Origin: Cervus elaphus | Lineage: Eukaryota; Chordata; Mammalia; Artiodactyla; Cervidae | Length of the DNA stretch: 64,000 nt | Direction: 5' to 3' | Assembly (NCBI RefSeq): GCF_910594005.1 | Contig: NC_057847.1 | Location: forward strand, 52,192,501-52,256,500 | Part shown: positions 11,837 to 24,009 of the stretch, in pieces | Position numbering within the stretch: the first letter of the stretch is position 1 | How the letters are laid out: each line of letters opens with the position of its first letter | Notes under the pieces: generated by a model | Databases searched by the model: none | What the model saw: only the letters and a program-made list of their open reading frames with translations | What the model was told of the DNA's origin: nothing | Translations under genes and position numbers: made by a program

Positions 11837-12038
11837 GAGCCCCCCTGGAGGATCAGATGGGTAAAAAATCTGTCTGCAATGTGGGAGATCTGAGTTCAAT
11901 CCCTGGGTTGGGAAGATCTCCTGGAGGAGCATATGGCAACCCACTCCAGTATACTTACCTGAAGAATCCCCAAGGAGGGAGGAGCTGCTACAGTCCATGG
12001 AGTCACAAAGAGTTGGACATGACTGAGCGACTAAGCGC
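11837..12038 (+). mobile_element. Bov-tA SINE with TSD
   Basis: Plus-orientation Bov-tA with head (ttcaatccctgggttggg at about 11895), core and tail ('acatgactgagcgactaagc' at about 12017). It is bounded by a perfect 11-bp direct repeat, atgtatataaa, at 11826-11836 and 12039-12049. Confidence 0.96.
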
Positions 12039-12049
12039 ATGTATATAAA

Positions 12050-12380
12050 AACATAAGAAATCCATACACATATGCAAATAAACATATATATTATAGAACA
12101 TATGTTATTAAAGAAAAAATATTGCATATAATGTGAATATCAAAAGAACTATGCACATGTCATGATGGTGTTGTTTTCAAAGGTAATACTGTATTATAGG
12201 GTTTTAGAAGGATTTTCATGTCTTGTTTCTGATCAGATTCTTTTGGTGTCATTCTCCCCACTTTGTAGGTAAGTAAAAAAAAGGTTTGGAACACTTTAAG
12301 AGTTTTCCCATTGACACTAGAAATTGACAGGCTGAGAAATAAAATGAAGTACTTTGCATCAACTCCCTTTCAGCACAACA
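12050..12380. other. Unassigned AT-rich DNA
   Basis: AT-rich sequence between a Bov-tA and a MIR relic. The last ~40 bp may belong to the MIR. Nothing else is recognised. Confidence 0.35.
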
Positions 12381-12445
12381 CAATAATGTGTGCAAAGTTC
12401 TTGGCACATAGTAAGAGCTCAGTACTATCAGCTAGCATTGTTCAG
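12381..12445 (+). mobile_element. MIR SINE 3' fragment
   Basis: The block 'aataatgtgtgcaaagttcttggcacatagtaagagctcagtactatcagctagcattg' follows the MIR 3' consensus order (release of cttggcacatagtaag-type sequence followed by an aatgttagct-like end). Confidence 0.65.
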
Positions 12446-13689
12446 ATGTTGAGAAATTCCTGTAGTCCAGTGAATTATTTCATATTTCCTATAGGAAAAG
12501 AGGAATTTTCTTCCTGAATGTAGTCAGAAAAATTATGCACTCGTATGCAAAAAACCAGTTTTTAGCACAATCACATCACAGTTTTCTAGCATAATAGTTA
12601 ACTAAAAAAATAAAATCTAAGTAAGTATTAATTTGGAAGTAGATATTTGCTTAGGTTTCTGATGGGGGAACAATTTATTATCAATAAAAATTCAAATGTT
12701 AGCTGATTCCTTTTCTCTTGTATGGTATCAAGGCCTTTGAATAATAACCAGAAAATCATTCTTGGAGGCTAAATATACATTTTAAATTATGATCAAAGGG
12801 AATTTTGTGTATCCTTTTTTGTATTATGAGACACATTTTGTCTAATTTCTACGGTAGTGAATTTTTCATATTATCACATTCTACATTCTACAGAAGAATC
12901 TCCTTGTGCTTTTCACTCAGTACTGATCTGTAACTGTGTGAGAAGAATCTACAGAAAAAGAACCACCAGAATGGAACAGACACATCTGGTTAAGGAATGG
13001 GTCATGATCTCACAAGCTATCATGGTGAAAATCTTGTGAGAAATGAGACAAATAGAATCCTCACAACCTCACATCGGTGGTGGGACAAAATTAGTCATGG
13101 ACCAAAGACTTTTCTGTGCCTGTCCTGAAAACTTTTCAAAAGGATCCAGTTTAGTCCAAGAACTTAACTGGATGACTAATTCTTTCCCATTACTTCCAAC
13201 ACTGTGTAGAGATCTGCAAACTGAGAAAACTTCCCCATTTGGAACCCCCTTTGCAGTACTTAGGTATGACTTTCTCCCACTCTGCTAAGGCATTTACCGT
13301 TTTGCACACTCTCTGTCATGAAATGGAACTGGCTAAATGGTTAAAGGTGTCTCCTAGCTTTGACAAAGTCAAGTCTTCATTTCTCTTTCTTGTTCTTCTT
13401 GCAGTTTCAGGCTGAGTTTTGAAAAAGGAAAGAGAATAAAAACGTATTTCTTATATATTGAGATGTATTTTTATTCCTGATCCTACTTTATCTCAGCATT
13501 CCACACTATAATTCAATTTAGAGTTAGGTATTTTTAGTTGTGCAGTAGAAGATGATATCAAGGTATTTTTACAGTCTTTGGAGCTAAGATGCTCTGGTCT
13601 TCTTCAAATCATCACTTATTCAATTTCTAGTTTTTCTTTGAAATAATCACTATAATAATCAAGGCTTTTTGAGCAACTTAACTGATAAA
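12446..13689. other. Unassigned DNA
   Basis: About 1.2 kb without a recognised repeat. Frames at 12857-13039 and 13043-13288 lie next to each other in the same region, but they have no recognisable domain, no Kozak-supported start and no splice context. I treat them as chance. Confidence 0.4.
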
Positions 13690-13795
13690 ATTAAAGAAAA
13701 CGGAGACAAAGAAAGCATAAGTAACTTGCCCAAGGTAACACATTTTGTAAATAATGGCACTGTAATGGAATTATAGTGCCCAGGTAGTTTGGCTA
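13690..13795 (-). mobile_element. MIR SINE fragment, minus strand
   Basis: The complement of MIR: 'cataagtaacttgcccaaggtaacacattttgtaaataatggcac' follows the usual 'taagtaacttgcccaaggtcacacagctagtaagtggca' order. Old and diverged. Confidence 0.65.
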
Positions 13796-14014
13796 TACAT
13801 CTTTTAACTACTATTCTATACAATATAGTAGAAATGGGAAGAAGATATAATTTAGTCCCCCACACACATGTGTGTGCATGAACAGAATTCAATATTTAAT
13901 GTGTGTCCTCTTTTTTTACTTTCTTACATACTCAAAAATAAATATAAGAATTTACAGGATACCTGGGGAAAATAAACACATAACATTAAATTATATTCAT
14001 TTACCACGCATGCT

Positions 14015-14142
14015 TTGAGAAGAAATGGCAACCCACTTCAACATTCTTGCTGAGAGAACCACAAGGACAGAGGGGCCAGGGTGGCCCCAGTCCATGCACT
14101 CTCGGAGAGTCGGGCATGACTTACAGACCATACAACAATAAT
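14015..14142 (+). mobile_element. Truncated, degraded Bov-tA
   Basis: Only the 3' two-thirds are present: 'aagaaatggcaacccacttc' through 'gagagtcgggcatgacttacaga'. A 7-bp repeat gcatgct at 14008-14014 and 14143-14149 could be its TSD. It carries a local insertion ('gggccagggtggcccc') unlike other copies. Confidence 0.8.
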
Positions 14143-14149
14143 GCATGCT

Positions 14150-14554
14150 AATCTTGTCTCTTTGAAGTTAAGAATCTATTATGAGGATCTTGAACTATAA
14201 CAGAGCAGTGAGGAGAGAAGCTATTGCCCAGCAGATAAATTTGATAATGGCAGGGGGGCAACTTGCCCAGTGCCCCAGATAATTCAATTGATTAGACTAG
14301 AATATGGTCTTGATGCTTCCAGTGGAAACTTCTCCCTTTCTTTCCTTCTGTAAAGTTTGAGTTTCTAGAAAATGCTGGGAATAAACTAATAAAATAGGTC
14401 TAGTCTCTGGCTTTATGAAGCTGTGTGGTGAGAGAAGGTTAGATAACCAACCAACATGCATGTGATTGTATAATTACTAAAGTGGTCTCTTCTACAAAGG
14501 AAAAGTAGATACACTGTGGGAGTATAAAACATGTTAGCTAACCCAGTCTCTTTT
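14150..14554. other. Unassigned DNA
   Basis: No recognised element. It separates a Bov-tA relic from an L1. Confidence 0.35.
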
Positions 14555-15405
14555 TTCTATTATTGAAATATATTTGACTTATGATATTACATTAGTCTCA
14601 GGTATACAACAGTGAGTGACTCAATTGTGTTATACATAATGCATTAAAGGTATTACATTATTATTGATTATATTACGTGCTGTATATTGCTTCCCTGTGA
14701 CTTATTTATTTTATAACTGTTGTCCATACCTCTTAATCCTTTACACCTATTTTACCTGGTCTCCCATATCCCCACCTTTGGCAACCATTAGTTTTTCCTC
14801 TGTATCTATATTGTTATATTTTTCCTGTGTTTTTTTTCTATATATGAATGAAAACATACAGTATATTATCTTTCTCTGTCTGATTTATTTCATTTTGCAT
14901 AATATCCTCTAGGTTCATTTACCTTGTTGCAAATGGCAAGATTTCATTCTTTTGTATGGCTGAGTTGTATTCTGCTGTGTGTGTGTATATGTATCACATT
15001 TTCTTTATCCATTCATCTATTAATGAACACTTCCATATCTTGACTGTGTAAATTATGCAACAATAAACACTGGAATGCATGCAACTTTTCAAATTAGTGT
15101 TTTTGTTCGCTTTGGATAAATATCTAAATAAGGAATTGTTGGATTGCATAGTAGTTCTATTATTAATTTTTTGAGGAAACTCCACACTGTTTTCCATAAT
15201 GTCTGTACCAATTTAAATTCTCACCAACAGTGCATAAGGGTTTCCTTCTCTCCATATTCGCACCAACACTTGTTACTTCTTTTCTTTTGTATGAGAGTTA
15301 TTTTGACATACGTCAGGTGATATCTTATTGTGGTTTTGATTAGCATTCCCCTCATGCTTAGTGACTTTGAGCATTTATTTTTCATGAAGGCCTGAGAAAG
15401 TAACA
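14555..15405 (-). mobile_element. Old L1 LINE 3' portion
   Basis: The plus strand reads the complement of an L1 3' end: 'ttattgaaatatatttgacttatgatatta' through 'ggtatacaac', 'tccccacctttggcaaccatta', 'tatggctgagttgtattctgctgtgtg', 'ttctttatccattcatctattaatgaacac' and 'aattctcaccaacagtgcataagggtttcc'. That is the 3' UTR and the last part of ORF2. It is diverged with no usable frame, so it is an older L1M-type copy. Confidence 0.85.
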
Positions 15406-15621
15406 TTTAAATCAAAAACAAACAAACAAAAAGAATGAGGAGAAAACTCTCTTTTCATGGACTTGTGAGAAATTTCTGGATTCAAACAATGTAAGTCAAG
15501 TATCAATAAAACTTTTAAATGTGGCTTTCTTTCCTTTAACACAGAGTTTCAGGGGGAAATTTTCAAATGAAAATTTGAACTTACACTACGTAATTTATGA
15601 AAGCTTTTATATGTTTTAGAA

Positions 15622-15778
15622 AGGTGACTTAACCTCTCTGAGATTCACTTGCTTCATCTGTAATTGGTTTTAATAAAATTTCCCTCTCATGTTTGTTGAG
15701 AGGATGAAATAAGATACATTTCACAGTGAATGGGACAGTGCCAAGCACATAGCAGGAATGTGTAACTGTTTAATTCTT
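15622..15778 (+). mobile_element. MIR SINE
   Basis: The core and 3' part of MIR are in order: 'gtgacttaacctctctgagattcacttgcttcatctgtaa', then 'tgttgagaggatgaaataagata', then 'gtgccaagcacatagcaggaatg'. This is the best preserved MIR in the window. Confidence 0.8.
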
Positions 15779-16402
15779 ACCCAATTTAAAAAAAAATAAT
15801 CATTCTTTTAGCTAGCATAAGAACTTGTCATCTCAGTCAACAAACATGCAAATAAACTATTATTTTCACCCAAACTACCAGAACAACAGCCCTGTTATAC
15901 AAGTTTCCATTTTACCAATGGCATTGGTGTTATTTCTTTACGAGCCATTTGTTCACTTTGTACTATCAAGATTGGTATTTTCACTTATCTTTAAAGGATG
16001 AGAGTGGAAAACTTCTGAAGGAATAATAAGTGGAAGTAAAGAAGATCTAGAAGTCAAGAGTATAAACCAACCCTGTTTCTCTACATTCTTGCAGTGCTAT
16101 GAATCTCAGATCAGGCATAAATCATTTCACAGCTTTTCTTATCAATTTAGGATTTCTCTTTGGGGCCTTAAACTCGGGTATGTCACTCAGTTAGGCCTGG
16201 TCTTCTTAGAACAGAGGCTCAGATTTCCCTGTATATTTCTAAGCCTACTCACATCTTCTATCCAGGACACATAATGCTTATCTCCTTTATTTCCTAGTTG
16301 TTTCTTTCATGTATTTCTTGTGACCCTTCACCACATTTTCTCCCACTCTCACCATACACCCTATGTACCTGTGCTTTACAGTGATTGTGTTTATCTTTTG
16401 CA
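15779..16402. other. Unassigned DNA
   Basis: About 620 bp. The short frame at 16089-16274 has no known relative. No repeat recognised. Confidence 0.35.
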
Positions 16403-16410
16403 AGTTATTA

Positions 16411-16852
16411 TTTTTCCAGTGGTCATGTATGGATGTGAGAGTTGGACTATAAAGAAAGCTGAGTCCAGAAGAACTGAAGCTTTTGAACTGTGGTGTTAGA
16501 GAAGACTCTTGAGAGTCCCTTGGACTGCAAGGAGATCCAACCAGTCCATCCTAAAGGAGATCAGTCCTGGCTGTTCATTGGAAGGACTAATGTTGAAGCT
16601 GAAACTCCAATACTTTAGCCACCTGATGAGAAGAGCTGACTCATTGGAAAAGACCCTGATGCTGGGAGGGATTGGGGTCAGGAGGAGACGGTGACAACAG
16701 AGGATGAGATGGCTGGATGGCATCACCGACTCAATGGATATGGATTTGGGTGGACTCCAGGAGTTGGTGATGGACAGGGAGGCCTGGAGTGCTGCAGTTC
16801 ATGGGGTCACAAAGAGTTGGACACGACTGAGCGACTGAACTGAACTGAATAA
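16411..16852 (+). mobile_element. BovB LINE 3' end, plus strand
   Basis: About 440 bp of BovB in sense orientation, from the 'ttccagtggtcatgtatgg' segment of the ORF to the 'gactgaactgaactga' tail. A plus frame 16509-16694 covers the C-terminal BovB residues ([13 protein letters not shown]) and then breaks. A 6-bp repeat agttat at 16403-16408 and 16854-16859 is a possible short TSD. Confidence 0.94.
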
Positions 16853-16859
16853 TAGTTAT

Positions 16860-17130
16860 CTAATGGATGAATACAGGTTGATATGTTAACATGAGTAGAG
16901 TGAAAGTTAGGTGAAATACATCTTGTAGTAGTAGACTTCTGCTTAGTTTGTTTGTATAAAAGATTGCCAGATGCTGAGTTCAATCAAAATGGAATGATTT
17001 TGTCTGTATATTGGCATTGGTATCTCTCTCTTTGTCTATTATATATGGTCTTTTATTGCCAATATTTTTAATTTTATCCGTTAAATCCAACCATGTTATT
17101 TTTTTAATAACCTTGGAATATAAATTGTTA
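16860..17130. other. Unassigned AT-rich DNA
   Basis: AT-rich spacer between two BovB fragments, with nothing recognised. Confidence 0.35.
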
Positions 17131-17460
17131 TTGTTATTCAGTCACTAAGTTGTGTCTGACTCTGCGATTCCATGGACTACAGTACGCCAGGCCTTCCTGT
17201 CCTTCACTATCTCCTAGAGTTTGCTCAAATTCATGTTCACTGGATCTGTGAAAAAACTATCTAATGATCTCATCCTCTGCTGCCCTCTTCTCCTTTTGCC
17301 TTCAATTTTTCCCAGAATCAGGATCTTTTCTAATGAATAGGAGTTTGGTCAAATTCATGGCAATTGAGTCAGTGATGCTATCTAATCACCTCATCCTCTG
17401 CCACCCTCTTCTCCTTTTGCCTTCAATTTTTCCTAGCGTCAGTGTCTTTTCTAATGAATA
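17131..17460 (-). mobile_element. BovB LINE 3' end with internal tandem duplication
   Basis: Complement of a BovB 3' end beginning 'gttattcagtcactaagttgtgtctgac'. Unlike the other copies, one stretch of about 122 bp occurs twice in a row (17217-17340 and 17341-17460). Both start gagtttg and end ttctaatgaata. The two copies differ at many sites, so the duplication is not recent. Confidence 0.88.
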
Positions 17461-17875
17461 TAAACATGATTAAGCAAAAAGAAGTGTAAAAGATCACATA
17501 TTTGTTCAAAATTATATGGGAAACCACTGCAATGCCTCTTAGACTAGGAGTTTGGGAAATAACTATAACTTTTTTTTATCATCTCAGTCACCTCCTTGGT
17601 ATTACTTCTGAAGCTGATTCTCATTAATTCTTACTGATTATTTAAAAGCATTTCTGTCTACAACCTTGTCTATAGTTTATTCTCTAACATCATCTCATAG
17701 GGCTTTTTCTTATATGCAGTAGGCTAAGGTTTCTCAACAATTTAGCATATGCAAACCATTTAATAGATGTTTGGCAAAAACAAAAAAAAACCCAACAAAA
17801 CCCAGTACCGATTTTATCCAAATTACAAAACAGATATCATAATGTAAACTTATTAAAATAAAGCATGATCTTAAA
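17461..17875. other. Unassigned AT-rich DNA
   Basis: No recognised repeat. It includes an A-rich run near 17781-17797. Confidence 0.35.
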
Positions 17876-18099
17876 GGGCTTCCCAGGTGGCACTCATAGT
17901 GAAAAAAATCCACACCTATCAATGCAGAAGAGACATGGGTTCAATCTCTGTGTAGGGAAGATACCCTGGAGGAGTGCACGGCAACCCATTCCAGTGTACT
18001 TGCCTGGAGAATCCTAAGATCCCCTAGAGGAGCCTGGTAGGCTACAGTCCATAGGGTTGCAAAGAGTCAGACATGACTAAAATGACTTAGCATGCATGC
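17876..18099 (+). mobile_element. Bov-tA SINE
   Basis: The head starts at 'gggcttcccaggtggc', the core reads 'gcacggcaacccattccagtgtac', and the tail ends near 'atgacttagcatgcatgc'. It carries a small insertion (ctaagatcccctag) at about 18014 within the core. Confidence 0.92.
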
Positions 18100-18359
18100 A
18101 CATATATGATGTTAAATCATAGTATAATTATGAATAGTATTAATTATTAAATAAGAGAGCAGGGTTACTTGATTTTTGGTGTTTCACAAAGGTCCCTACA
18201 TCTGGCCTGTTGATAGCTTGGGCCATTTTTTAGTGCCCAAATCCAGTTAATTTCTTTTATCACTGTACTTTTTTTCAGCAAGGCAAATTTATCTCTTAAT
18301 TAAAACTCTTTGGTAACTAATCAATTAACACATTATTGAACATGTATAATTTGCTTAGA

Positions 18360-18770
18360 AACAATCTATAGATACTTGGATACATCAAGTCCATAGGATA
18401 TAGCAGACAGACAAAATTTATGACCCTTGAAAAATATGTAAGTTAAAGAGGAAAGACAGACAACGAATTATATATGTAATGAATAAGTATTAATAGGTTA
18501 CTGAGACCATTAGAAAGTGATAAGTGCTATAAAATAGCACTTATAAAATAGCAGAACAGAGTAAGAGGGATAACAAATGGTTTGTGAAGTATGTAGAGAT
18601 GAGAGCTTCAAGGCAGTTCTCATGGATACAAGCAAAGCCTTGAAGGAGGTGAGAGAGAAGACAAGTGGATATCGCTGGAGCAGCAATGTCCCAGGCCCAG
18701 GGAACAGCTAGAGTAAAGGCTTTGGACCTGGCAAGTCCAGAATGCAGTGAGGCTAGATTAAGGTGATAAT
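18360..18770 (+). mobile_element. Old mammalian repeat relic, family uncertain
   Basis: A series of blocks typical of one ancient dispersed repeat: 'aaagacagacaacgaa', 'gtgataagtgctata', 'gccttgaaggaggtgagagag', 'gtggatatc', 'gggaacagctagagtaaaggc'. It belongs with the fragment at 3250-3400. It includes a perfect 10-bp inverted repeat with a 5-bp loop at 18520-18544. Confidence 0.5.
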
Positions 18771-20471
18771 GGGGAAACTAATAAGAGAATAGATATTTTG
18801 ATGAAGAATGGACTTCTCCACAAAAAACAACTTTCAATGCAGTATGAAATATTAAATGAAGAGGCATATCATTATTGCTTTCAAGATTTGGTGATGAAAT
18901 AAAACACAATGATAAAAATCATAATTAGGAAGTAATTGTCATGAAAATGGCTATACTGAGAGATCTTGTAATCTTTTAACTACATTTTTGTCAATTTGAA
19001 TTAGACGGTACAATACTTCAGTATATGGACAACTTGTGAGAGTAGTAAGACCATAAGAAGACAAAAAGAATGAACGTAATATGCTATTTAGTTCTATTTA
19101 GTACTGAATGCATCTCTTCATATTCTGTGATCTCATTTTTATAATACATAACTAACTTACCTTTTTCAATGGGTGAAGAATATAATTTAGTGATGGTAAA
19201 GATTTAAAAGAGAAAAGTGAATGTGATTCATACCATAGAGTCCTAAGCAATACTGAGAGCTCATCCTCAAGCTAAAAACATTCATACCATGTCCAGAAAA
19301 TAATAGCTTTGTTATATTCAAGATGTGTATTATATCTTTCTGAGCTTTCTTCTTAAAATCAGTCATTAAACCAGTCATAGTAAATACTTTTTTTTCCTGA
19401 CATTTTCAGTGCCTAGCAAGGACATATTTTTGTCTTATCCCTGATGCACAACTTTCCCCTCAAAATAACATACTTCAGGGTGAAAAATAAAGATACTTCC
19501 TGCCCAAAGACATATATGTAGTTATTTATAATTGTCAAATTGTGCAGAATAACAAGACTGTACATAGTCTCAGTTTTCATAATTCTATTCTACATGGAAT
19601 TAAGATTTTCAGGTACACTGTTGAATGTAAATTGATCTCTGCAAATAAAATGTTCACTTAGGAATGCAAGCTCAGGAATGGTCACTCAGGTGTAGACTCT
19701 GGCCCTTTCTTGTCAAACATGTACTTCAGAGTCTGTGAGTTCTAATCTCAATGCATTTTTGAAATCCATGTGATAGAAAAAGTACCCCTTTTTCTGAAGC
19801 ATGATGTTCTAGAGTGAACAAAACAGTAACCTTCTTCCTGATACTTACAAATCACGTTTTCATTCACTGAGCCTCAAGTTTTCCTCAAGCTCTAAAGAAA
19901 GGTATCTGATGGTATACATTAATAACAGTAATTATTCCTTCATACCATGTTTCATTGGATGATGCATTATTTACCCAAAGGGATAGGAGACAGAGATTAT
20001 TTTCCAGTGTTTCATCCGGTATTCTCACCTGGAATAAGTTTGTCTTTAACTCTTTTTTCTAGTTTATGAGAGGTCACTGTGCTCTGTTAAAAAAACAAAA
20101 ACAAAGAACTGTGAAGGCATGGAAGGCATCTTGCCCATGTTTCATAGCAGACAAGGCAGCGAGTATTAGAGATTGGAGAGTTGATAGTTCAATAAAATCT
20201 GATTTTTCCAACATACATCATCACAATGCCTACCCTTTAGCTTCCCATTGTGGGTTCTTGAGAAATTCATCAGACTTTCAGAGTAAGTTGCTCTAGAATC
20301 TAACAGATTTCCAGTTTTCTGACACCAGTGTCCTATTCATGGTATGCTTTCTCATATTTATTACTTTCTTCCCCACTTTTAGGTATCAATTCCCCATTCT
20401 AAATCATTGATCCATTCTCCTTAATTGGTGATGCAAAATTGCACAAGAATGAGAAAAGGCAAATTTTGAGG
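18771..20471. other. Unassigned DNA
   Basis: About 1.7 kb with no recognised repeat or gene. The frame at 20066-20296 (76 codons) looks like no known family. No promoter-like or CpG-rich sequence. Confidence 0.4.
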
Positions 20472-21042
20472 AGAAATATAACATCCTTTATATGTGAAAT
20501 CTAAAAAGAAATGATACAAATGAACTTACAGAACAGAGATTCACAGACTTAGAGAAGGAACTTATGGTTGCAGGGGGGAAGAATGGGAGGAAGGGATAGT
20601 TACAGAGTTTGGGATGAAGATATAAAAATTGTTAAAATGGGTAACCAGCAAGGATCTACTGTATAGCACATGGAAATCTTCTTGGTGTTATGTGGCAGCC
20701 TGGATGAGAGGGGAGTTTGGGGGAGAATGGATACATGTGTATGTATGGCTGGGTTCCTTTGTTGTTTACCTGAAACCATCACAACATGGCTAATTGGCCC
20801 TTTTGCTGTTGTTTAGTTGCTAAGTCTTGTCCCATTCTTTTGCAGCCCGGTGAGCCAGGCAGGCTCCTCTGTCCATGGGATTTCCCAGACAAGGACACTG
20901 GAATGGGCTGCCATTTCATTCTCCAGGGATTCTTCTTGACCCAGGAATTGAACCTGCATCTCCTACTTTGCAGACGGATTCTTTACCACCGAGCCACCAG
21001 GTAAGTCCAATACCTCAATATAAAATAAAGAGTTGAAAAACA
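20472..21042 (+). mobile_element. Ruminant L1 3' end, split by Bov-tA
   Basis: Sense L1 3' UTR: 'ccatttatatgtgaaatctaaa'-type start, 'tatggttgcaggggggaagaatggg', 'ctactgtatagcacatgg', and 'gggggagaatggatacatgtgtatgtatggctgggttcc'. It is broken near 20800 by a Bov-tA and resumes at about 21008 with 'caatacctcaatataaaataaagagtt'. It therefore predates that SINE. Confidence 0.88.
20802..21007 (-). mobile_element. Bov-tA SINE nested in L1
   Basis: Complement of Bov-tA, tail first at 'gttgtttagttgctaagtc' and head last at 'ccgagccaccaggtaagtcc'. It interrupts the L1 3' end described at 20472-21042. A clean TSD is not visible because of divergence. Confidence 0.92.
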
Positions 21043-21963
21043 GAAAAAGAAAAAAGAAATGAATTTAACAGTGATACAGATAAGACATGAAAATACCTCA
21101 GTTAAAAGGAGTTGAACACTGTTTATAAGTACTGATTGAAAGCATAACCTTTGCAGAATATGGTGATCATAAAAATACAGATATTAAGAACTACTGACTG
21201 ACTATTTTGCGGAAAACTTATTTGTGCCATTGTACACATTTAGCAGCATTTTTAAATTGTCAAGAAAAGATAGCATCACTTAAGAGGCCACTGAGAATTA
21301 CCATGGTCAATACTACAAATTTGAGGAAAACATTCTATGCTTTTGTTGGGCTAGACCCTTCTGCATTACTGAATAATGGCTTACACACACACACATGTAT
21401 GTCTATATACACATATATATGTGTATATATATATTTCTGATATTGTTGTCTCAATTTGATATGCCTGTCTTCCTCCCCTCTTCTATTTCTTTTCTTATAA
21501 CTAGAATTCATCATAATCTCAAAGGTCAAGTTCAAACTCCATTTTCTCCATGAATTCTTCTCTATCTTGCTTGTTACTTCCAAGCAAGAACAAAACTTTT
21601 GCTTGTATGCCGAGCAAATAGTCGGCTTTCCACTCACCATGTTTTGTAGTGCTTTCTTTCAGTCACCCTTAAGGTAAGAAAAATCAGTTTTTCAGTGTTA
21701 TAGTTAATTACCTATACAGCAAGGACCAGACTTGAGATTTGTTATCTCTCAGTTCATAGTCTGTCTACTATACAAAGCTGCCTTTAAATCTCCATCAAAT
21801 GAATATGCATTTTATTTCTATTATTTTTATGTTATTATTTTATGATGTTTCTGTTCCAAGATCCCCTCAGATTATATTTTGCCACCAAAAAATAGTATTT
21901 ATTATTGTGTCTTGTGAAGACCTTATCAATACTCAGCAATAATGTATGTCTGCATGCATGTAT
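21043..21963. other. Unassigned DNA with CA/TA simple repeat
   Basis: About 0.9 kb. Apart from the CA/TA tract at 21382-21436 I see no element. The overlapping frames at 21207-21440 and 21335-21640 are on opposite strands and share no family resemblance. Confidence 0.4.
21382..21436. repeat. Compound CA/TA microsatellite, interrupted
   Basis: Six CA units followed by tgtatgt, then TATA/CACA mixtures and (TA)n with GTG interruptions. Short and imperfect. Confidence 0.85.
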
Positions 21964-22171
21964 ATTAAGTCACTTCAGTCATGTCTAACTTTTTGTAACC
22001 CTATGGACTGTAGCCCACCAGGCTCCTCTGTCTATGGGACTCTCGAGGCAAGAATCCTGGAGTAGGTTTCCATGCCCTCCTCCAGAGAATCTTCCCTACC
22101 TAGAGATCAAATCCATATCTCTTATGTCTTCTGCATTGGTTTCTTTACCACTAGTGCCACCTGGCAAGCCT
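21964..22171 (-). mobile_element. Bov-tA SINE, minus strand
   Basis: Tail 'aagtcacttcagtcatgtctaac', core 'ctcgaggcaagaatcctggagtagg', head ending 'ccacctggcaagcc'. Moderately diverged and near full length. Confidence 0.92.
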
Positions 22172-23449
22172 AAAGTATGTCTAAACAATGATATAAGGGA
22201 GGGTGAAGACCGAAGTAGAAGAAGGATGAGAAGGAAGGACGAAGAGAGGGAATAAGAACCATAGAGCAAATATTAATGTCATTTCTTATAAAGAAAACAT
22301 ATTTCAAGAATAAACAGAGGTTTCCTACTCCTCCCTTTGACTTGGAAATAGGGAAGGAGGAATTAACAAATTCACAGATCAAGTAGTGTTTGTCATCAAC
22401 TAGGAATCATTGTTGGATGCATTTAGATTTCTAATCACATCAGTGGGAATGAAGGGAAAATATTTGGCAGGGAGAGCAATGTTAGTAAATAGTTCTGAAA
22501 GCACTAAGAGAAATGGTTGCTTTCAATCAAAATCTTCTGAACATCACTCAAGACAACATACTGTAGAACAGTAGCTTGAATTCCTTATACTCTCTCAAAT
22601 TCTAGTTTTCCATGTTTTCTTATTTATTCCAAATATGAATCTCAGAAATTGTTCCCTTCACCACTGTGATTGAATTTGTTATGTTTAGGTTTATTTTCTT
22701 CACTTATAAGTCTTCATTACATTGTAAACTCTACAGTGGAAGATTCTAATTAATTTCAATCTGGCCAGAAGGCCAGGCAGTTGCTTGATCCTTCACACAT
22801 GGCACTATTAACCCCAAAGAGCTGGCTGAAAACCCAGCATTATTTCATGTGTTTTGAACAATGCAAAACTATGGGACTACCATCTTTGCAAATTGTATGT
22901 ACTTTGGAGTTTACTTTGAGCTGACAGTGTTTATCTTCTGCATTTGCAGAAATAAACAGAAAAAAACTTTAAATGCTAACAGTTGCATATGAGTCTTGAT
23001 ATTCCTTGGCAACTAATCACAACTCCTCTGCAAGAATCTACCCATTACATGTAAATATTTGACAAGAAACTAAAATATAACTATCTGAGCCTCTTATGCA
23101 TTTAAAGATTCCCACATAAAGAGCCAGAAAGTAGACTAAGAATAAAATATCAATGCAGAAAAAGGGCAATGGATTATGAGGTTCACCAACCAATATGGTG
23201 GGACTCTTAATGGCCAATTATGTGCACTGCTAATGGGGAAATTCTCTGTCGATGGTTCTGTATTCGTGAGAGTTAACATATTATTTACTATAAAGTATGG
23301 AAAAACACAAGTTTTATTCAGACTATAACAGCCAAGAAATGATATAAATAACGTTTCTCTGTTATTGATACTTTTCTACATGTAGATCTTTGGTTTTATA
23401 GCACTGAATTTGTTTTAATATCACCGTAGAGGACTTTTATAGAAAAAAC
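22172..23449. other. Unassigned DNA
   Basis: About 1.3 kb. A purine-rich patch lies at 22195-22255 (gaagaaggatgagaaggaagg). No repeat or gene is recognised in the rest. Confidence 0.4.
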
Positions 23450-23457
23450 AGAACTTG

Positions 23458-23799
23458 CATTCAGTTCAGTTCAGTCGCTCAGTCGTGTCCAACTCTTTGC
23501 GACCCCATGAACCGCAGCACATCAGGCCTCCCAGTCCATCACCAACTGCCTGAGTCTACCCAAACCCATGTCCATTGAGTTGGAGATGCCATCCTACGAT
23601 CTCATCCTCTGTCGTCCCCTTCTCCTCCTGCCTTCAATCTTTCCCAGCATCACGCTCTTTTCCAATGAGTCAGCTCTTCACATCAGGTGGCCAAAGTATT
23701 GAAGTTTCAGCTTCAACATCAGTCCTTCCAATGAACGGCCAGGACTGATCTCCTTTAGGATGGACTGGTTGGATCTCCTTGCAGTCCAAGGAACTCTCA
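23458..23799 (-). mobile_element. BovB LINE 3' end with TSD
   Basis: Complement of about 340 bp of BovB 3' end, opening with 'cattcagttcagttcagtcgctcag'. It is flanked by an 8-bp repeat, agaacttg, at 23450-23457 and 23800-23807, as expected for a 5'-truncated target-primed insertion. The coding part keeps C-terminal BovB residues on the minus strand but is only about 60 codons long. Confidence 0.95.
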
Positions 23800-23807
23800 A
23801 GAACTTG

Positions 23808-24009
23808 TGTTGGAAAGGGTTAAAAAGACAGTAAAAATAGCAAACTAAGACCTCCCATGCTAAATCCAAATTAATTGTGTTATTCAGCTAACAGACTGAC
23901 AAGCTTTTATTAAAAAAAAAAAAATCCACACCTTTAAACTGGCCTTGGACCGACATAGCTATCAAAATCCCCATACCCTTTTGTCATGCATCTCACTTGA
24001 ATTCCTTAG
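23808..24009. other. Unassigned spacer
   Basis: Short spacer with an A-run near 23913-23926. Confidence 0.3.

Noticed and set aside
12857..13288. Two adjacent plus frames as a split gene
   Set aside because: No known domain, no conserved motif, and nothing links the two. Chance frames of this size are common over 64 kb.
18520..18544. Perfect 10-bp hairpin as a regulatory or microRNA site
   Set aside because: Too short for a pre-miRNA, it lies inside an old repeat relic, and one such hairpin is expected by chance in AT-rich DNA.
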